DNA from: Hyphomicrobiales bacterium | Lineage (GTDB): Bacteria; Pseudomonadota; Alphaproteobacteria; Rhizobiales; Xanthobacteraceae | Reading direction: 5' to 3' | DNA length: 46,260 nucleotides | Assembly (NCBI GenBank): GCA_016185205.1 | Contig: JACPOA010000072.1 | Location: 1 to 46,260, forward strand | In this document: in pieces, positions 32,972-41,421 of the stretch | Numbering within the stretch: position 1 is the stretch's first letter | Layout of the letters: each line of letters starts with the position of its first letter | The notes under the pieces: model-generated | The model's input: the letters and a program-made list of their open reading frames with translations, nothing else | Told to the model about the DNA's origin: nothing | The model's database searches: none | Translations under genes and position numbers: made by a program

Positions 32972-34840
32972 TTGAAGATAGCACGACTGACGATTCAGAA
33001 CTTCCGGGGGATACGCTACGCGTCGCTCCTCCTGCCCAATCATGGTGTCCTGATCGGCGACAACAACACGGGCAAGTCGTCCGTCCTCGAGGCGATCGAT
33101 CTCGCGCTCGGGCCGGACCGCCTGAACCGCCGTCCGCCGGTCGATGAGCACGATTTCTTTCAGGGCAAGTATCTGCCGGGTCAGGACACCGAGCTGGTGT
33201 TGCCGGAGGGCGTTCCGCCGCCGCCCGGCATGCCGGTCGTCGAGGAAGGGGAGGTCGAGGCCGCGCCGCCCGACTCTGCGGCCAAGCCAAGGATTCAGGT
33301 CGAGGTCTTGGTCACGGACCTGAATGAAGAGCAGCTGGCGCACTTCGCCGACTATATCGAGTTCTGGGACAAGACATCCGATCAGCTCTACCAGCAGGCC
33401 AACCCCGAGGGCATCGACAAGGCCAACATCTTGGCTGCACTGCGAGTGACCTTCATCGGCGAGTATGATGTAGAGGACGACGACTTCATCGGCGAGACCT
33501 TCTACACGCGCAGTCTAACGGAAGGAGAACGCGAGTCCTTCCGCAAGCGCGACAAGCAGAGGTGCGGCTTCCTCTATCTGCGTACACGGCGCACCGGCTC
33601 GCGAGCGCTGAGCCTCGAACATGGCAGCCTGCTCGACATCATCCTGCGCCTGCGCGAGCTCCGGCCCCGAATATGGGAGGAAACGATTGCCCAGGTGGCC
33701 GATTACAACGTCGCGAGTAATGAAAAGCTCGGCGTGAGCGGCATTCTGGAGAGCATCGCGAAGGCACTGAAGACGTATGTCCCGAAGGAGTGGGGCATCG
33801 ACCCGCACTTGAAGATTTCGTCGCTGACGCGCGAGCATCTGCGGAGTGTGATCACCGCCTTCATGGCGACGGGCGACAGCGGCCACGCCGCGCCATTCTA
33901 TCGGCAGGGCACGGGCACGATCAACATGCTGGTGCTTGCGCTCCTCTCGCAGATCGCCGACGGCAAGCAGAACGTCGTCTTCGCGATGGAAGAACCCGAG
34001 ACGGCAATCCCGCCCTACACGCAGAAGACCATCGTCCACGAAGTGAGGAAGTTGTCGGCGCAGGCGCTCTTCACGTCGCACTCACCCTATGTGCTGGAGG
34101 AATTCGAACTGGACGAGACAGTCGTCCTGCACCGGGACGCCGCCGGTCTGCTGACGCAAAGGAAGATCACGCTACCCGACAGCGTCAAGCCGAAGCGTTA
34201 CCGGCAGGAATTTCGGACGCGGTTCTGCGAAGGCCTTCTGGCGCGGCGTGTCCTGGTCGCCGAGGGCGCGACGGAAGCCATGTCGTTCCCGGTCGCCGCG
34301 CGCCGGCTCGCCGAGCTCAATCCCTCGACCTACACACCCCTTGAGGCGCTCGGCATTTGCACCATTGATGCGGGCGCGCAAAGCCAAGTCGCACCGTTGG
34401 CCGGTCTCTATCGCGATCTCGGCAAGACGACCTACGGCCTTTGCGACAAGCAGGCGGCCGCGACCGAAGCGGGCATCCTGACCAAGGTGGACGCGCTCTT
34501 CATGCATGGCGAGCACGGCATGGAAGACCTTGTGCTGAAGAACACGACGAAGACGGCGCTGGAGCGCTTCGCCAAAGCGCTCGACTGGCCCACGCACATT
34601 TCGGCCAAGTTCGATTGGACGAAGGATGTCGTGAGCGCGCTTAAAGAGTATTTCATCTGGGCGAAGGGTCAGGGCGGGCTTGCGGATTTTTTGGCGCAGT
34701 GCACGGAGCCGGAATTCCCGGAATGGATTAAGGATGCCTGCAAGAAGCTGAAGGCAGCATGCGAACCGCCGCCGCTGGAGGAAGAAGCGACGACGCCGAG
34801 TGATGCCGCTCCCGAGGGCGCAGTCGATGGAACTGACTGA
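32972..34840 (+). CDS. gajA: GajA-like OLD-family nuclease (Gabija)
   Basis: About 622 residues. The usual family start KIARLTIQNFRG is reached at a TTG at 32972; a TTG at 32921 is an alternative. The N-terminal ATPase has Walker A GDNNTGKSS (29-37), a Walker B/D-loop FAMEEPETAIPP, and switch H in FTSHSPYVLEEF. The C-terminal TOPRIM domain follows, with VLVAEGATEA (catalytic glutamate) and CTIDAGAQS then GLCDKQ (metal-binding aspartates and lysine). Class 2 OLD proteins paired with a UvrD helicase make up Gabija, in which GajA nicks phage DNA when nucleotide pools fall. The helicase gene overlaps the end by 14 bases, as in Gabija operons. Confidence 0.88.
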   Translation: MKIARLTIQNFRGIRYASLLLPNHGVLIGDNNTGKSSVLEAIDLALGPDRLNRRPPVDEHDFFQGKYLPGQDTELVLPEGVPPPPGMPVVEEGEVEAAPPDSAAKPRIQVEVLVTDLNEEQLAHFADYIEFWDKTSDQLYQQANPEGIDKANILAALRVTFIGEYDVEDDDFIGETFYTRSLTEGERESFRKRDKQRCGFLYLRTRRTGSRALSLEHGSLLDIILRLRELRPRIWEETIAQVADYNVASNEKLGVSGILESIAKALKTYVPKEWGIDPHLKISSLTREHLRSVITAFMATGDSGHAAPFYRQGTGTINMLVLALLSQIADGKQNVVFAMEEPETAIPPYTQKTIVHEVRKLSAQALFTSHSPYVLEEFELDETVVLHRDAAGLLTQRKITLPDSVKPKRYRQEFRTRFCEGLLARRVLVAEGATEAMSFPVAARRLAELNPSTYTPLEALGICTIDAGAQSQVAPLAGLYRDLGKTTYGLCDKQAAATEAGILTKVDALFMHGEHGMEDLVLKNTTKTALERFAKALDWPTHISAKFDWTKDVVSALKEYFIWAKGQGGLADFLAQCTEPEFPEWIKDACKKLKAACEPPPLEEEATTPSDAAPEGAVDGTD

Positions 34841-36638
34841 CGAACAAAAGGCCATACTGGCGGCGTCCGGGCCTCTGCTGATCACGGGCGGCCCCGGGGC
34901 AGGAAAGACCACGATTGCGATCCTGAAGGCCGGGAACATCACGGCGAAGCTGCTACGCCCCGGCCAGCTTGTTCTTTTCCTCAGCTTTGCGCGGGCGACG
35001 GTCGGCCGCGTGATCGAGGCCATCGACGAAGAGAAGGGGCTGACCGCTGACCAGAAGAAGCGAATCGAGGTCGATACCTATCACGCGCGTTTCTGGAAGA
35101 TCATCAAGACGCACGGCTATCTGATCGGCCTGCCGCGGCGACTGACCCTGCTCACGCCGCCCAACGAGTCGATTGCGCTGGCGGCGATCCGTTCGGGATT
35201 TCCGCGCGACAACAAGCTCTCGGACGACGAAAAAAAGAAGAAGGCAGCCGCAGAGGACGCCGAGCGCATGCGCCTCGCGCGGGAAGAGGGACGGGTTTGC
35301 TTCGATCTCTTCGCGCCCTTCGTCTATGAGCTCCTGCGTCGGAGCGATAAACTCAGGAAGCTTGTCGCGGCCCGCTATCCTTTCATCATCCTCGACGAGT
35401 TTCAGGACACGAACCCGGGGCAATGGGATGTGGTGCGGACGATGGGCTTGAACAGTACGCTCATCGCGCTCGCCGATCCCGAGCAGCGCATCTTTGACTT
35501 TATCGGCGCGGACCCCGAGCGGCTGAACCATTTCCGGCAGGCGTTCAAGCCGAAGGAGATCCCGCTGGGGGCCACGAACCACCGCAGCAAGGGAACGGAC
35601 ATCGCGACCTTCGGCAACGACGTGCTGACGGGAAAATTTGGGAAGTCATACCAGGGTGTGCAGGTCATCTATGGTCCTGCCCCGGACCCACAGGCCTTGG
35701 CGGGTCTCGTCGGTCAGGTGTTGCAGGCGCGCAAGCGCCTGATCGCGGCCAAGAAGCGGGGCTGGTCGATTGCCGTTCTCGTGCCAACGAAGGCGATGAC
35801 GCGCCACGTCTCGGAGGTATTTCAGAGCCCGCTCGGCGCTATGCCCGCTATTCCCCATACGGCGGCAGTCGACATGGATGCGGCCGTTCTGGCGGCGGAG
35901 GTCATATCTTTCCTGCTGCAGCCGAAGGAAGCCGGTCACTTCAAAGAGTTCGTGAAGCTCGTCTGCGGCTTTTATCGCGGGCGAGGTGGCGACGCTCCGG
36001 CTGTCACGTCGCTCAAGGTGGCCGAATCTATCCGGGCGGCTTGCGACAAGTATCTCGCGGCGCTAGCGGCCGGAAAACAGCCGCACAAGTCGAGCGTGAT
36101 GATCAAGCTGAGGGTGGTCTATGACGAAGTCTCAGCCCTGCCTCTAACGGGCGATCCGGATGAAGATTGGCGGAAGGTACGGGGCGTTCTGGAGCACGGC
36201 GTGTGTCCGCGGCTAAAGGAAATCGGCAGCGAGGCGCGCAACATCCGGCTTCTCGATCGCGGCACGGTGCTACGGCAGGCGCTCGCGCTCGACTGGCGCA
36301 CGCATGGTTGTTACCGGAACGCGCTGGACATCACTGAGACCGCGTTTGTGCGCGAACACTTTGCTTCGGCACACAAGCCTGAGTCCGGTGTCGTGGTCAT
36401 GAACATGCACAAGGCCAAGGGGAAGCAGTTTGACGAGGTGATCATCTTCGAGCGTGGCCCGCGCGTCTCCAAAGGTCGGATCATCGTCAATTTGGATCGG
36501 ATTGTCTGGAACAACGAAGCGACGGACGATCTCGGTCAGGCGCGGCAGGCTTTCCGCGTGAGCATCACGCGCGCCCGGATGCGGACGACGATCCTTACGC
36601 CGAAGATTGATCCGTGTGTGCTGCTCCGGCGCCAGTAA
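34827..36638 (+). CDS. gajB: GajB-like UvrD/PcrA-type helicase (Gabija)
   Basis: A 603-residue superfamily 1 helicase; ATG 34827 follows GAGGG and is chosen over GTG/ATG at 34800-34803 because the family starts MELTDEQKAIL. Motif I is GGPGAGKTT (21-29). Motif II is LDEFQDTNPGQW. Motif III/IV-type residues follow in ADPEQRIFDFIG. Motif V is MHKAKGKQFDEVI and motif VI is RVSITRARM. It is shorter than UvrD (about 720) by loss of parts of the 1B/2B domains, the usual size for GajB. GajB acts with GajA on phage DNA. Overlap with gajA by 14 bases indicates coupled translation. Confidence 0.9.
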   Translation: MELTDEQKAILAASGPLLITGGPGAGKTTIAILKAGNITAKLLRPGQLVLFLSFARATVGRVIEAIDEEKGLTADQKKRIEVDTYHARFWKIIKTHGYLIGLPRRLTLLTPPNESIALAAIRSGFPRDNKLSDDEKKKKAAAEDAERMRLAREEGRVCFDLFAPFVYELLRRSDKLRKLVAARYPFIILDEFQDTNPGQWDVVRTMGLNSTLIALADPEQRIFDFIGADPERLNHFRQAFKPKEIPLGATNHRSKGTDIATFGNDVLTGKFGKSYQGVQVIYGPAPDPQALAGLVGQVLQARKRLIAAKKRGWSIAVLVPTKAMTRHVSEVFQSPLGAMPAIPHTAAVDMDAAVLAAEVISFLLQPKEAGHFKEFVKLVCGFYRGRGGDAPAVTSLKVAESIRAACDKYLAALAAGKQPHKSSVMIKLRVVYDEVSALPLTGDPDEDWRKVRGVLEHGVCPRLKEIGSEARNIRLLDRGTVLRQALALDWRTHGCYRNALDITETAFVREHFASAHKPESGVVVMNMHKAKGKQFDEVIIFERGPRVSKGRIIVNLDRIVWNNEATDDLGQARQAFRVSITRARMRTTILTPKIDPCVLLRRQ

Positions 36639-36860
36639 ACGGCCGTGAACGCTGCGCCTGACCCATCAATTTCAGGCCTGAATGCCGCTCGCCCAAGCGG
36701 CCGAATAGAGCCCGATCCGGCGCGCCCGGATGCCCCTTATCCACAGATTTTTTGCGGTTGGTGTCACTCAGCACAATTACGGCCAACTGAGCCTCGGAGG
36801 CTTGGCGGTTCTACCCCGACTCACGGAAACTATGCCCTCCAAACACACCCGGAGGACGCA

Positions 36861-37166
36861 ATGACCGAATCCAACAAACCCGTTGACCCTGATCTCGAAC
36901 GTATCCTCCGTCGGAAGGCTGAATTCGAGGCACCCGAAAGCCCGGAGCGTGTCGCCGAAAGAAAGCGGAACAGCGCGCGTTGCGGTCACGTCAAACGGAA
37001 GCTTCGCGCAGGCAAGAGACTGGAAGGCGAGTTGTTGGAATTCGCGATCAGCGTTGTTGATCCGCGAACCGGCATCCCGGAAAAGCTCCGTGCTGGACAA
37101 AAACTCGACGACTACGAAATGCATCTCATGTTCGACATGTACCTGTTGCACGCGCGACTGGCGTAG
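36861..37166 (+). CDS. small charged protein of unknown function
   Basis: A 101-residue protein from ATG 36861 with a GGAGGA ribosome binding site 4 bases upstream. It is strongly charged (RILRRKAEFEAPESPERVAERKR by pieces) with a C-terminal hydrophobic helix-like end (EMHLMFDMYLLHARLA). No recognised motif. The 222-base gap after gajB shows only a weak dyad near 36705. It could be a third, accessory gene near Gabija, but the gap suggests a separate transcript. Confidence 0.5.
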   Translation: MTESNKPVDPDLERILRRKAEFEAPESPERVAERKRNSARCGHVKRKLRAGKRLEGELLEFAISVVDPRTGIPEKLRAGQKLDDYEMHLMFDMYLLHARLA

Positions 37167-37265
37167 TTTCGGCGAAGGATCGTTACCGAAAGCGAGACCC
37201 CTTTTCCTTACCTTCAACCGGAGTGCGGCTTCGTGAGGCCGTGCCAATCCATGTGGTCATCGCGC

Positions 37266-37907
37266 TCATGAGCTGGGAGGTTTTCCTTTGCCCAACGTCA
37301 CCCACGGCTGCATCGGAGCGACCAGTTCCGACGTACTTGCCTCTCGATAACTTTGATCGAGTTGAAGCGGTCGCTTTCGATGCACGGAGTAGAAGTTGTT
37401 GCCGAAGACATCATCGTAAACAAGGATCAATTCCCACGCTTTGCCGGGGACTTGAGCAAAATCGGCTGAGTTAAAGTGGTTCCGAAACTGGACGGGCACA
37501 TCTAGAGGGTTGTCTTTGCCGCCGCGGGACTCCCCGGCCGCGAGAGGCGAGAGTTCCCAAGGGTCGGTGGTGTACCCCGCCATATCCTGAAAGCGGAACT
37601 TGATTGCCACATTGATGGCTGGGCCCGATCCGATGTTGCGGAGCATGCACTTGATCTCAATCGTGCCGAAGCCAGGAACCGAAGGCTCGAGGATCGTGAG
37701 CAGTTCGTCCCGCCTATGACGCGGGTCTACACCGTCAAATGGCGTTAAGACGCAGATCGGCCTGAACTCGTCTTGATGACGAAGGTGGTCGTCTCTACGA
37801 AGACGCCATCCTTGAAGAACGACGATGAAGGTGGCGACCGCCATCGCGACGGTGCCAAGCGCTGTGAGCGCATCCCAAACATCCTTCAGCGAGATCAAAG
37901 CGAGCAT
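37266..37907 (-). CDS. single-pass membrane protein of unknown function
   Basis: A 213-residue protein with one N-terminal hydrophobic helix (residues about 10-32, ALTALGTVAMAVATFIVVL) followed by a basic segment, then a soluble domain of mostly beta character (CVLTPFDGV; GFGTIEIKCMLRNIGSGP; WELILVYDDVFGNNFYSV). Similar membrane-anchored proteins appear in mobile-element cargo and are called hypothetical. Position next to the Zn-ribbon/HEPN-like gene, which reads the same way 66 bases upstream, suggests cotranscription with it. Confidence 0.55.
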   Translation of the reverse strand: MLALISLKDVWDALTALGTVAMAVATFIVVLQGWRLRRDDHLRHQDEFRPICVLTPFDGVDPRHRRDELLTILEPSVPGFGTIEIKCMLRNIGSGPAINVAIKFRFQDMAGYTTDPWELSPLAAGESRGGKDNPLDVPVQFRNHFNSADFAQVPGKAWELILVYDDVFGNNFYSVHRKRPLQLDQSYREASTSELVAPMQPWVTLGKGKPPSS

Positions 37908-37973
37908 CTGGTGTGTTCATCACTAGGAGGTGGGAATCGGTAAGCGATGCAAGGAGTCGTTGAAAAGCCCACT

Positions 37974-38915
37974 TCAAGGCGGCGGCAGAACCGCCTTGGC
38001 GATGTGGTCGGCCAATACCTCAATGATGCGGGTCAGGTCGCGGACTTCGGTCGCTGAAATATCGACTTTGCGACCGACGGCATAGCGCGTATCGCCTGTC
38101 TTGGTGATGTATGCCTGATCGACAACACCCATCTTGTGAGCAACGAGGTGACGCTTTTGAAAGCCAATGACCGCAGCGTTCCAATCCGAAGAAGGGACAA
38201 GGGCAGATAGGTCTGCGCCTGCGAGGTCTTGGATGTTGGAGCGGACGGCATCGAGGCTCTGAAACGTCCAACGGTCAAGACGCGCGGTAGGATTTTGGGC
38301 CATATAGACACGGCAAAGTTCGCGGCCAAAGCCATCAAAGGCCGAGACGCAATCCTCCAAAGCATTTTCGACAAGCTTATTGGCGAGCTCGCGGTCGGCC
38401 GCTTCCGCGAGATCGAGCAGTTTGCCGACGATGACGAGGTTGGCATCGAGGATCTGAAGCGAATTGTGCTGACCGCAATCGGGGCAAAAAGCGAAGACGC
38501 CGTAGACCGCATAGCGCAGCGTGCAGCTGGAGCAGACGACCTCGGTTTCAAGCTGCCGTTCGCGGTAGTGGTGGATTGGCGGGCGCTGGCCGGGGTCCAC
38601 CTTCATGGAAATGCCGATGCCGAACATGCCTCTCGGCTTGTGGTCAAATTCCAGCTTTTTAAGTTCGTTGGTCAGGCGGTCAGAGAATTGCCGGAATGCG
38701 ACAGACTTGGCGTATTCGATTTGCTCACGTGTGTGAAAATGATCATGGCCCTGGGTGTGACCGCAATAAGGGCAATGACATGGAAGGCGCTTGCCCTTGA
38801 GACCGGTGCCCGGAGTGATCTTGAAATAGCCGAGGCATGCCTGGACGGGGCACTCCCGTCCCATATAGCCGTTCTCATCTGTGGCGATCGATACGGCCAC
38901 GGTCTCCGTGCTCAT
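37974..38915 (-). CDS. Zn-ribbon protein with HEPN-like C-terminal domain
   Basis: A 313-residue protein. The N-terminal third has two treble-clef or ribbon-type cysteine sets: CPVQAC with CHCPYCGH (residues about 22-52), and CSSC with FCPDCGQ (about 128-149). The rest is helical; it contains RHLVAHK at 255-261, which fits the R-x4-6-H catalytic motif of HEPN ribonucleases, with a polar residue next to the arginine as usual. HEPN proteins with zinc ribbons often act as RNA-targeting effectors in defence or stress systems. I do not recognise a named family. Its location inside the defence island supports a defence role as inference. Confidence 0.6.
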   Translation of the reverse strand: MSTETVAVSIATDENGYMGRECPVQACLGYFKITPGTGLKGKRLPCHCPYCGHTQGHDHFHTREQIEYAKSVAFRQFSDRLTNELKKLEFDHKPRGMFGIGISMKVDPGQRPPIHHYRERQLETEVVCSSCTLRYAVYGVFAFCPDCGQHNSLQILDANLVIVGKLLDLAEAADRELANKLVENALEDCVSAFDGFGRELCRVYMAQNPTARLDRWTFQSLDAVRSNIQDLAGADLSALVPSSDWNAAVIGFQKRHLVAHKMGVVDQAYITKTGDTRYAVGRKVDISATEVRDLTRIIEVLADHIAKAVLPPP

Positions 38916-38981
38916 CGAGGCGGTCCACTCTCAGTTCGGGTTCCAATATAGCTCAAGGCGTTGTGAGTCGGTGGACTCAAC

Positions 38982-39494
38982 CTAGTGGGAGTCTCCTTCG
39001 TCACGACCTTTGAGGAATTCCAAAGCATCGAAGCTTGCGAGCTGCGCCGCCGGTTCGGTCGGGAAGGCGCGCTTGCCGAAGTGTTTGAAGCCTGAGGCGG
39101 GCTTGCTGATGACGGCCTTATAGCCGCAACCGCCTCGAAAGACTGTGATGTGGTAGCCGTCAACCCCTATATGGATGTTGCCCTTGGCGCTTCGGCGCCA
39201 GCCCTTCCGGCCCAACCATCGTGTGCGCCGCTGAGCGGCGCTTTGGGCGCGCGTTTCGCGGCGCCGCGCGCTTACAAGGTCCTCCTCCATGTGGCCAGCG
39301 CATATGCAGCCGCAACTCAGCGTGCCGGCGTAGTCCGGGTGCTCCATGTAGTGGACGTACCGGATTTCCTGACGCTCGCACATGTCGCAGACAAGTTCGG
39401 GCTGACCGAGGTCTTCAAAGCCGACGCACGTCCAGCCTTTGTGCGGGACGCCAGGCTGAGACCACTTCCCCCATCCTGCCGAAGGCCCTTCCAT
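38982..39494 (-). CDS. unknown protein with Cys/His cluster, 170 aa
   Basis: ATG at 39492-39494 with an AAGGAAGG leader is used; the frame is open upstream as shadow only. The protein has CDMCERQEIRY, followed by CGCICAGHMEEDLV, likely a small zinc-binding site, then a basic linker rich in arginine (about residues 85-105) and a C-terminal segment HITVFRGGCGYKAVISKP that looks like a beta hairpin. Function unknown. It is the first of four adjacent minus-strand small genes. Confidence 0.5.
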   Translation of the reverse strand: MEGPSAGWGKWSQPGVPHKGWTCVGFEDLGQPELVCDMCERQEIRYVHYMEHPDYAGTLSCGCICAGHMEEDLVSARRRETRAQSAAQRRTRWLGRKGWRRSAKGNIHIGVDGYHITVFRGGCGYKAVISKPASGFKHFGKRAFPTEPAAQLASFDALEFLKGRDEGDSH

Positions 39495-39519
39495 GACCGC
39501 CTTCCTTAAGATTGTGCTG

Positions 39520-39786
39520 CTAGCTGCACTCCGGCAGCGCGAGGAGGTTATCGTTCCAGACGCCGTCGGCGTAGGTGCGGACATAGTCGCCGTTGGGGCC
39601 ATGTACGACGCCAACATCGGCGCGCTTGCCGTTCACCCACGTATAAAAGGTGTTGCTACGAGCGTTGATGGAGTCGATGACCTGCTGGCGCGTCCATTTC
39701 CAGCCGCTGCCGCCGAGATGCGTGATGCCCTCGTGCGTGTTGTTGCGCGGCTGTTTGTTGATGCAGGTGACTTGAACGTCGGCCAT
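39520..39786 (-). CDS. DUF3892-like small protein
   Basis: An 88-residue protein beginning ADVQVTCINKQPRNNTHEGI and containing THLGGSGWKWTRQQVIDSI, NTFYTWVNGKRADVGVV and ADGVWNDNLLALPEC, which matches the short DUF3892 family by its CINK start and DNLL-LPEC end. The family has no known function and occurs in mobile islands. It shares direction with the flanking small genes and is likely part of the same transcript. Confidence 0.75.
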   Translation of the reverse strand: MADVQVTCINKQPRNNTHEGITHLGGSGWKWTRQQVIDSINARSNTFYTWVNGKRADVGVVHGPNGDYVRTYADGVWNDNLLALPECS

Positions 39787-39797
39787 AGGGCCTCCTT

Positions 39798-40058
39798 CTA
39801 GTTGAGGGTGTAGCGCCGCCAGGGAACGTTCCGCAGCGGGACGTTGGCCATGAACTTCGAGAGATCGCGCCGGCCGTAATAGGTCGGGCGACCGCGACCG
39901 TCCTGGGCCATCAGGACAATCGGCAGGCCGGGAAAGACAGGCTGGAACGACTGGATCGCCTCGTTCGCCTCCAGGGTGCTGTCGAGGATGGAGGGGCGGA
40001 CGACGACGGCGAAGGTGACGCCTTGCTCGCGGATGACCGCGCCTTCGAACTGGCTCAT
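39798..40058 (-). CDS. small unknown protein, 86 aa
   Basis: An 86-residue protein starting MSQFEGAVIREQGVTF, with a central PVFPGLPIVLMAQDGRGRP and C-terminal PTYYGRRDLSKFMANV. It resembles small uncharacterised proteins encoded on alphaproteobacterial elements. It sits 5 bases downstream of the DUF2188 gene, so the two are probably cotranscribed. Confidence 0.5.
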   Translation of the reverse strand: MSQFEGAVIREQGVTFAVVVRPSILDSTLEANEAIQSFQPVFPGLPIVLMAQDGRGRPTYYGRRDLSKFMANVPLRNVPWRRYTLN

Positions 40059-40062
40059 AGGC

Positions 40063-40290
40063 TCACCCCTTCGGCGGGAAGGGGTCGCGGCCGTGCGAGT
40101 CGCGCTCGCGGATGCGGCCGTCAGCGCCGTGGATCAGGAGCTCGGTGTGCTGGTGCTGGGCGATCGAGCGAGCCTGGTCGATGGCGGCCGACTGGGTCCC
40201 GTGAACGGCGGTGGCGCGCTCGGCGCCCGCGCCGCGAACTGCCCAACCGCCACCCTTGTGCGGCACAACATGTTGATTTCGCTTGGACAT
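40063..40290 (-). CDS. DUF2188 family small protein
   Basis: A 75-residue protein from ATG 40288-40290. It has the DUF2188 layout: QHVVPHKGGGWAVRGAGAER, then a helix SAAIDQARSIAQHQHTEL and the terminal LIHGADGRIRERDSHG-RDPF (last part typical). DUF2188 proteins are short and of unknown role, often found on phage and mobile elements. The longer upstream frame has no family support. Diverges from the sigma-factor operon that starts at 40454. Confidence 0.8.
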   Translation of the reverse strand: MSKRNQHVVPHKGGGWAVRGAGAERATAVHGTQSAAIDQARSIAQHQHTELLIHGADGRIRERDSHGRDPFPPKG

Positions 40291-40453
40291 TGGATGGTTA
40301 CTTTCCGTTATCAAGGCGCAGGTGGATTCCTGCAGGGGGTTAGGCTCCTGAGGCGGGCAGTTCCCGACAAAAGAAATCGAAAAAATTTTGTCAGCATCCG
40401 CCGGTTGAAGAGCCATATTCAAGGACAACAAGACAGGGCGGCGGAGATACAGG

Positions 40454-41002
40454 GTGACGCAAGCCGTGCGGGCAGTCTGGAGCGAGGGCGAAGTTCAGCT
40501 CGCGATCAGCGAGTTGAGCGAGGCTGATCTGCATCGGTTGCAGCAGACCGCGCGGGCGCTAGCGCGCGGAAGCCGCCTTGCGCCCCGCGAATTGCTTAAC
40601 GAGGCTGTTTGGAAGTTGCTCGAAGGCGTACGCAAGGTTCCGCGGTCCGAGAAGTTCGTGCCGGTACTGATGGGTGCGATGCGGAGCGTCGCCTGGAACA
40701 ACCGGAAGCTTCACGACAATGCCCGTGTCGACTCGGGTGACGATGAAGCGTTGAATAACATCGGCGACGCTGCGCCGACGCCCGAGGATATTCTGGCTAA
40801 GAAGAATTTGCGGCAGAGCGTGCTAGATTTGTTCAAAGGAGATGAGATCGCTCAGGCGATCTGCGAGGGCTGGTTTTTTGAGCAGATGACGGAAAAGGAG
40901 CTTTGCGATTTGACGGGACTCGACCTGAAGCAACTGGGAACGAAGAAGCAGGAGATTAGGCGAGCACTCATACGGAGCGACGTAGGAGCGCATCTTAAAT
41001 GA
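40454..41002 (+). CDS. sigma-70-like (ECF-type) sigma factor on the island
   Basis: A 182-residue protein from a GTG at 40454. The first part has DLHRLQQTARALARGSRLAPRELL and MGAMRSVAWNNRKLHDNARV (region 2-like helices); the end has EQMTEKELCDLTGLDLKQLGTKKQEIRRAL (region 4-like helix-turn-helix). This is the layout of plasmid and ICE-borne ECF-type sigma factors. The stop overlaps the next gene's ATG (ATGA). It probably directs polymerase to promoters on the element, perhaps including its own operon with the following two genes. Confidence 0.7.
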   Translation: MTQAVRAVWSEGEVQLAISELSEADLHRLQQTARALARGSRLAPRELLNEAVWKLLEGVRKVPRSEKFVPVLMGAMRSVAWNNRKLHDNARVDSGDDEALNNIGDAAPTPEDILAKKNLRQSVLDLFKGDEIAQAICEGWFFEQMTEKELCDLTGLDLKQLGTKKQEIRRALIRSDVGAHLK

Positions 41003-41421
41003 CAAAAACCAAAGACCAGCTGGATGCCGAGAACTACGCCGACAAGGTCGTCGCCGAGATGTCGGCGCTGAGCGACGAAGAGATCATGAACACGGCGGCC
41101 GAGGAGCATCGCGATACGAAGACGGAAGCGTCGCGAATCCGTCAGGCGCTACTCGATGCGGCGGTCGCGCATGGCAAAGAACGTCTCAAGGCGGCGCAAG
41201 CACGCCTCGCGGACGAGGATGCGCAAAAGGGGAACAACGAAAACGTCGTCCTTTCTTTCGAAGCAAAACGCGCCAAGCTCGCGCGTATGATCGCGCAGAA
41301 CCCACAGCTTACCCTTGCTGCCCGCCAAGGCGAGGCGATGGACGAAGCGGAGATCGACGGCTACCTGGCTGATTTGGCCGAGCTTGGAATTACGGACTCG
41401 ACGGAGAGGGATGACACCTAA
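40999..41421 (+). CDS. small charged helical protein between sigma factor and ImmA
   Basis: A 140-residue, strongly acidic-basic helical protein with likely coiled coil over residues 10-75 (RIRQALLDAAVAHGKERLKAAQARLAD by pieces) and a short C-terminal helix. No hydrophobic segment and no known motif. Its ATG overlaps the sigma-factor stop and its end overlaps the ImmA start by 11 bases, so all three are translationally linked. It could be an anti-sigma factor that the protease removes, by analogy with ImmR-ImmA switches, but this is inference. Confidence 0.6.
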   Translation: MTKTKDQLDAENYADKVVAEMSALSDEEIMNTAAEEHRDTKTEASRIRQALLDAAVAHGKERLKAAQARLADEDAQKGNNENVVLSFEAKRAKLARMIAQNPQLTLAARQGEAMDEAEIDGYLADLAELGITDSTERDDT

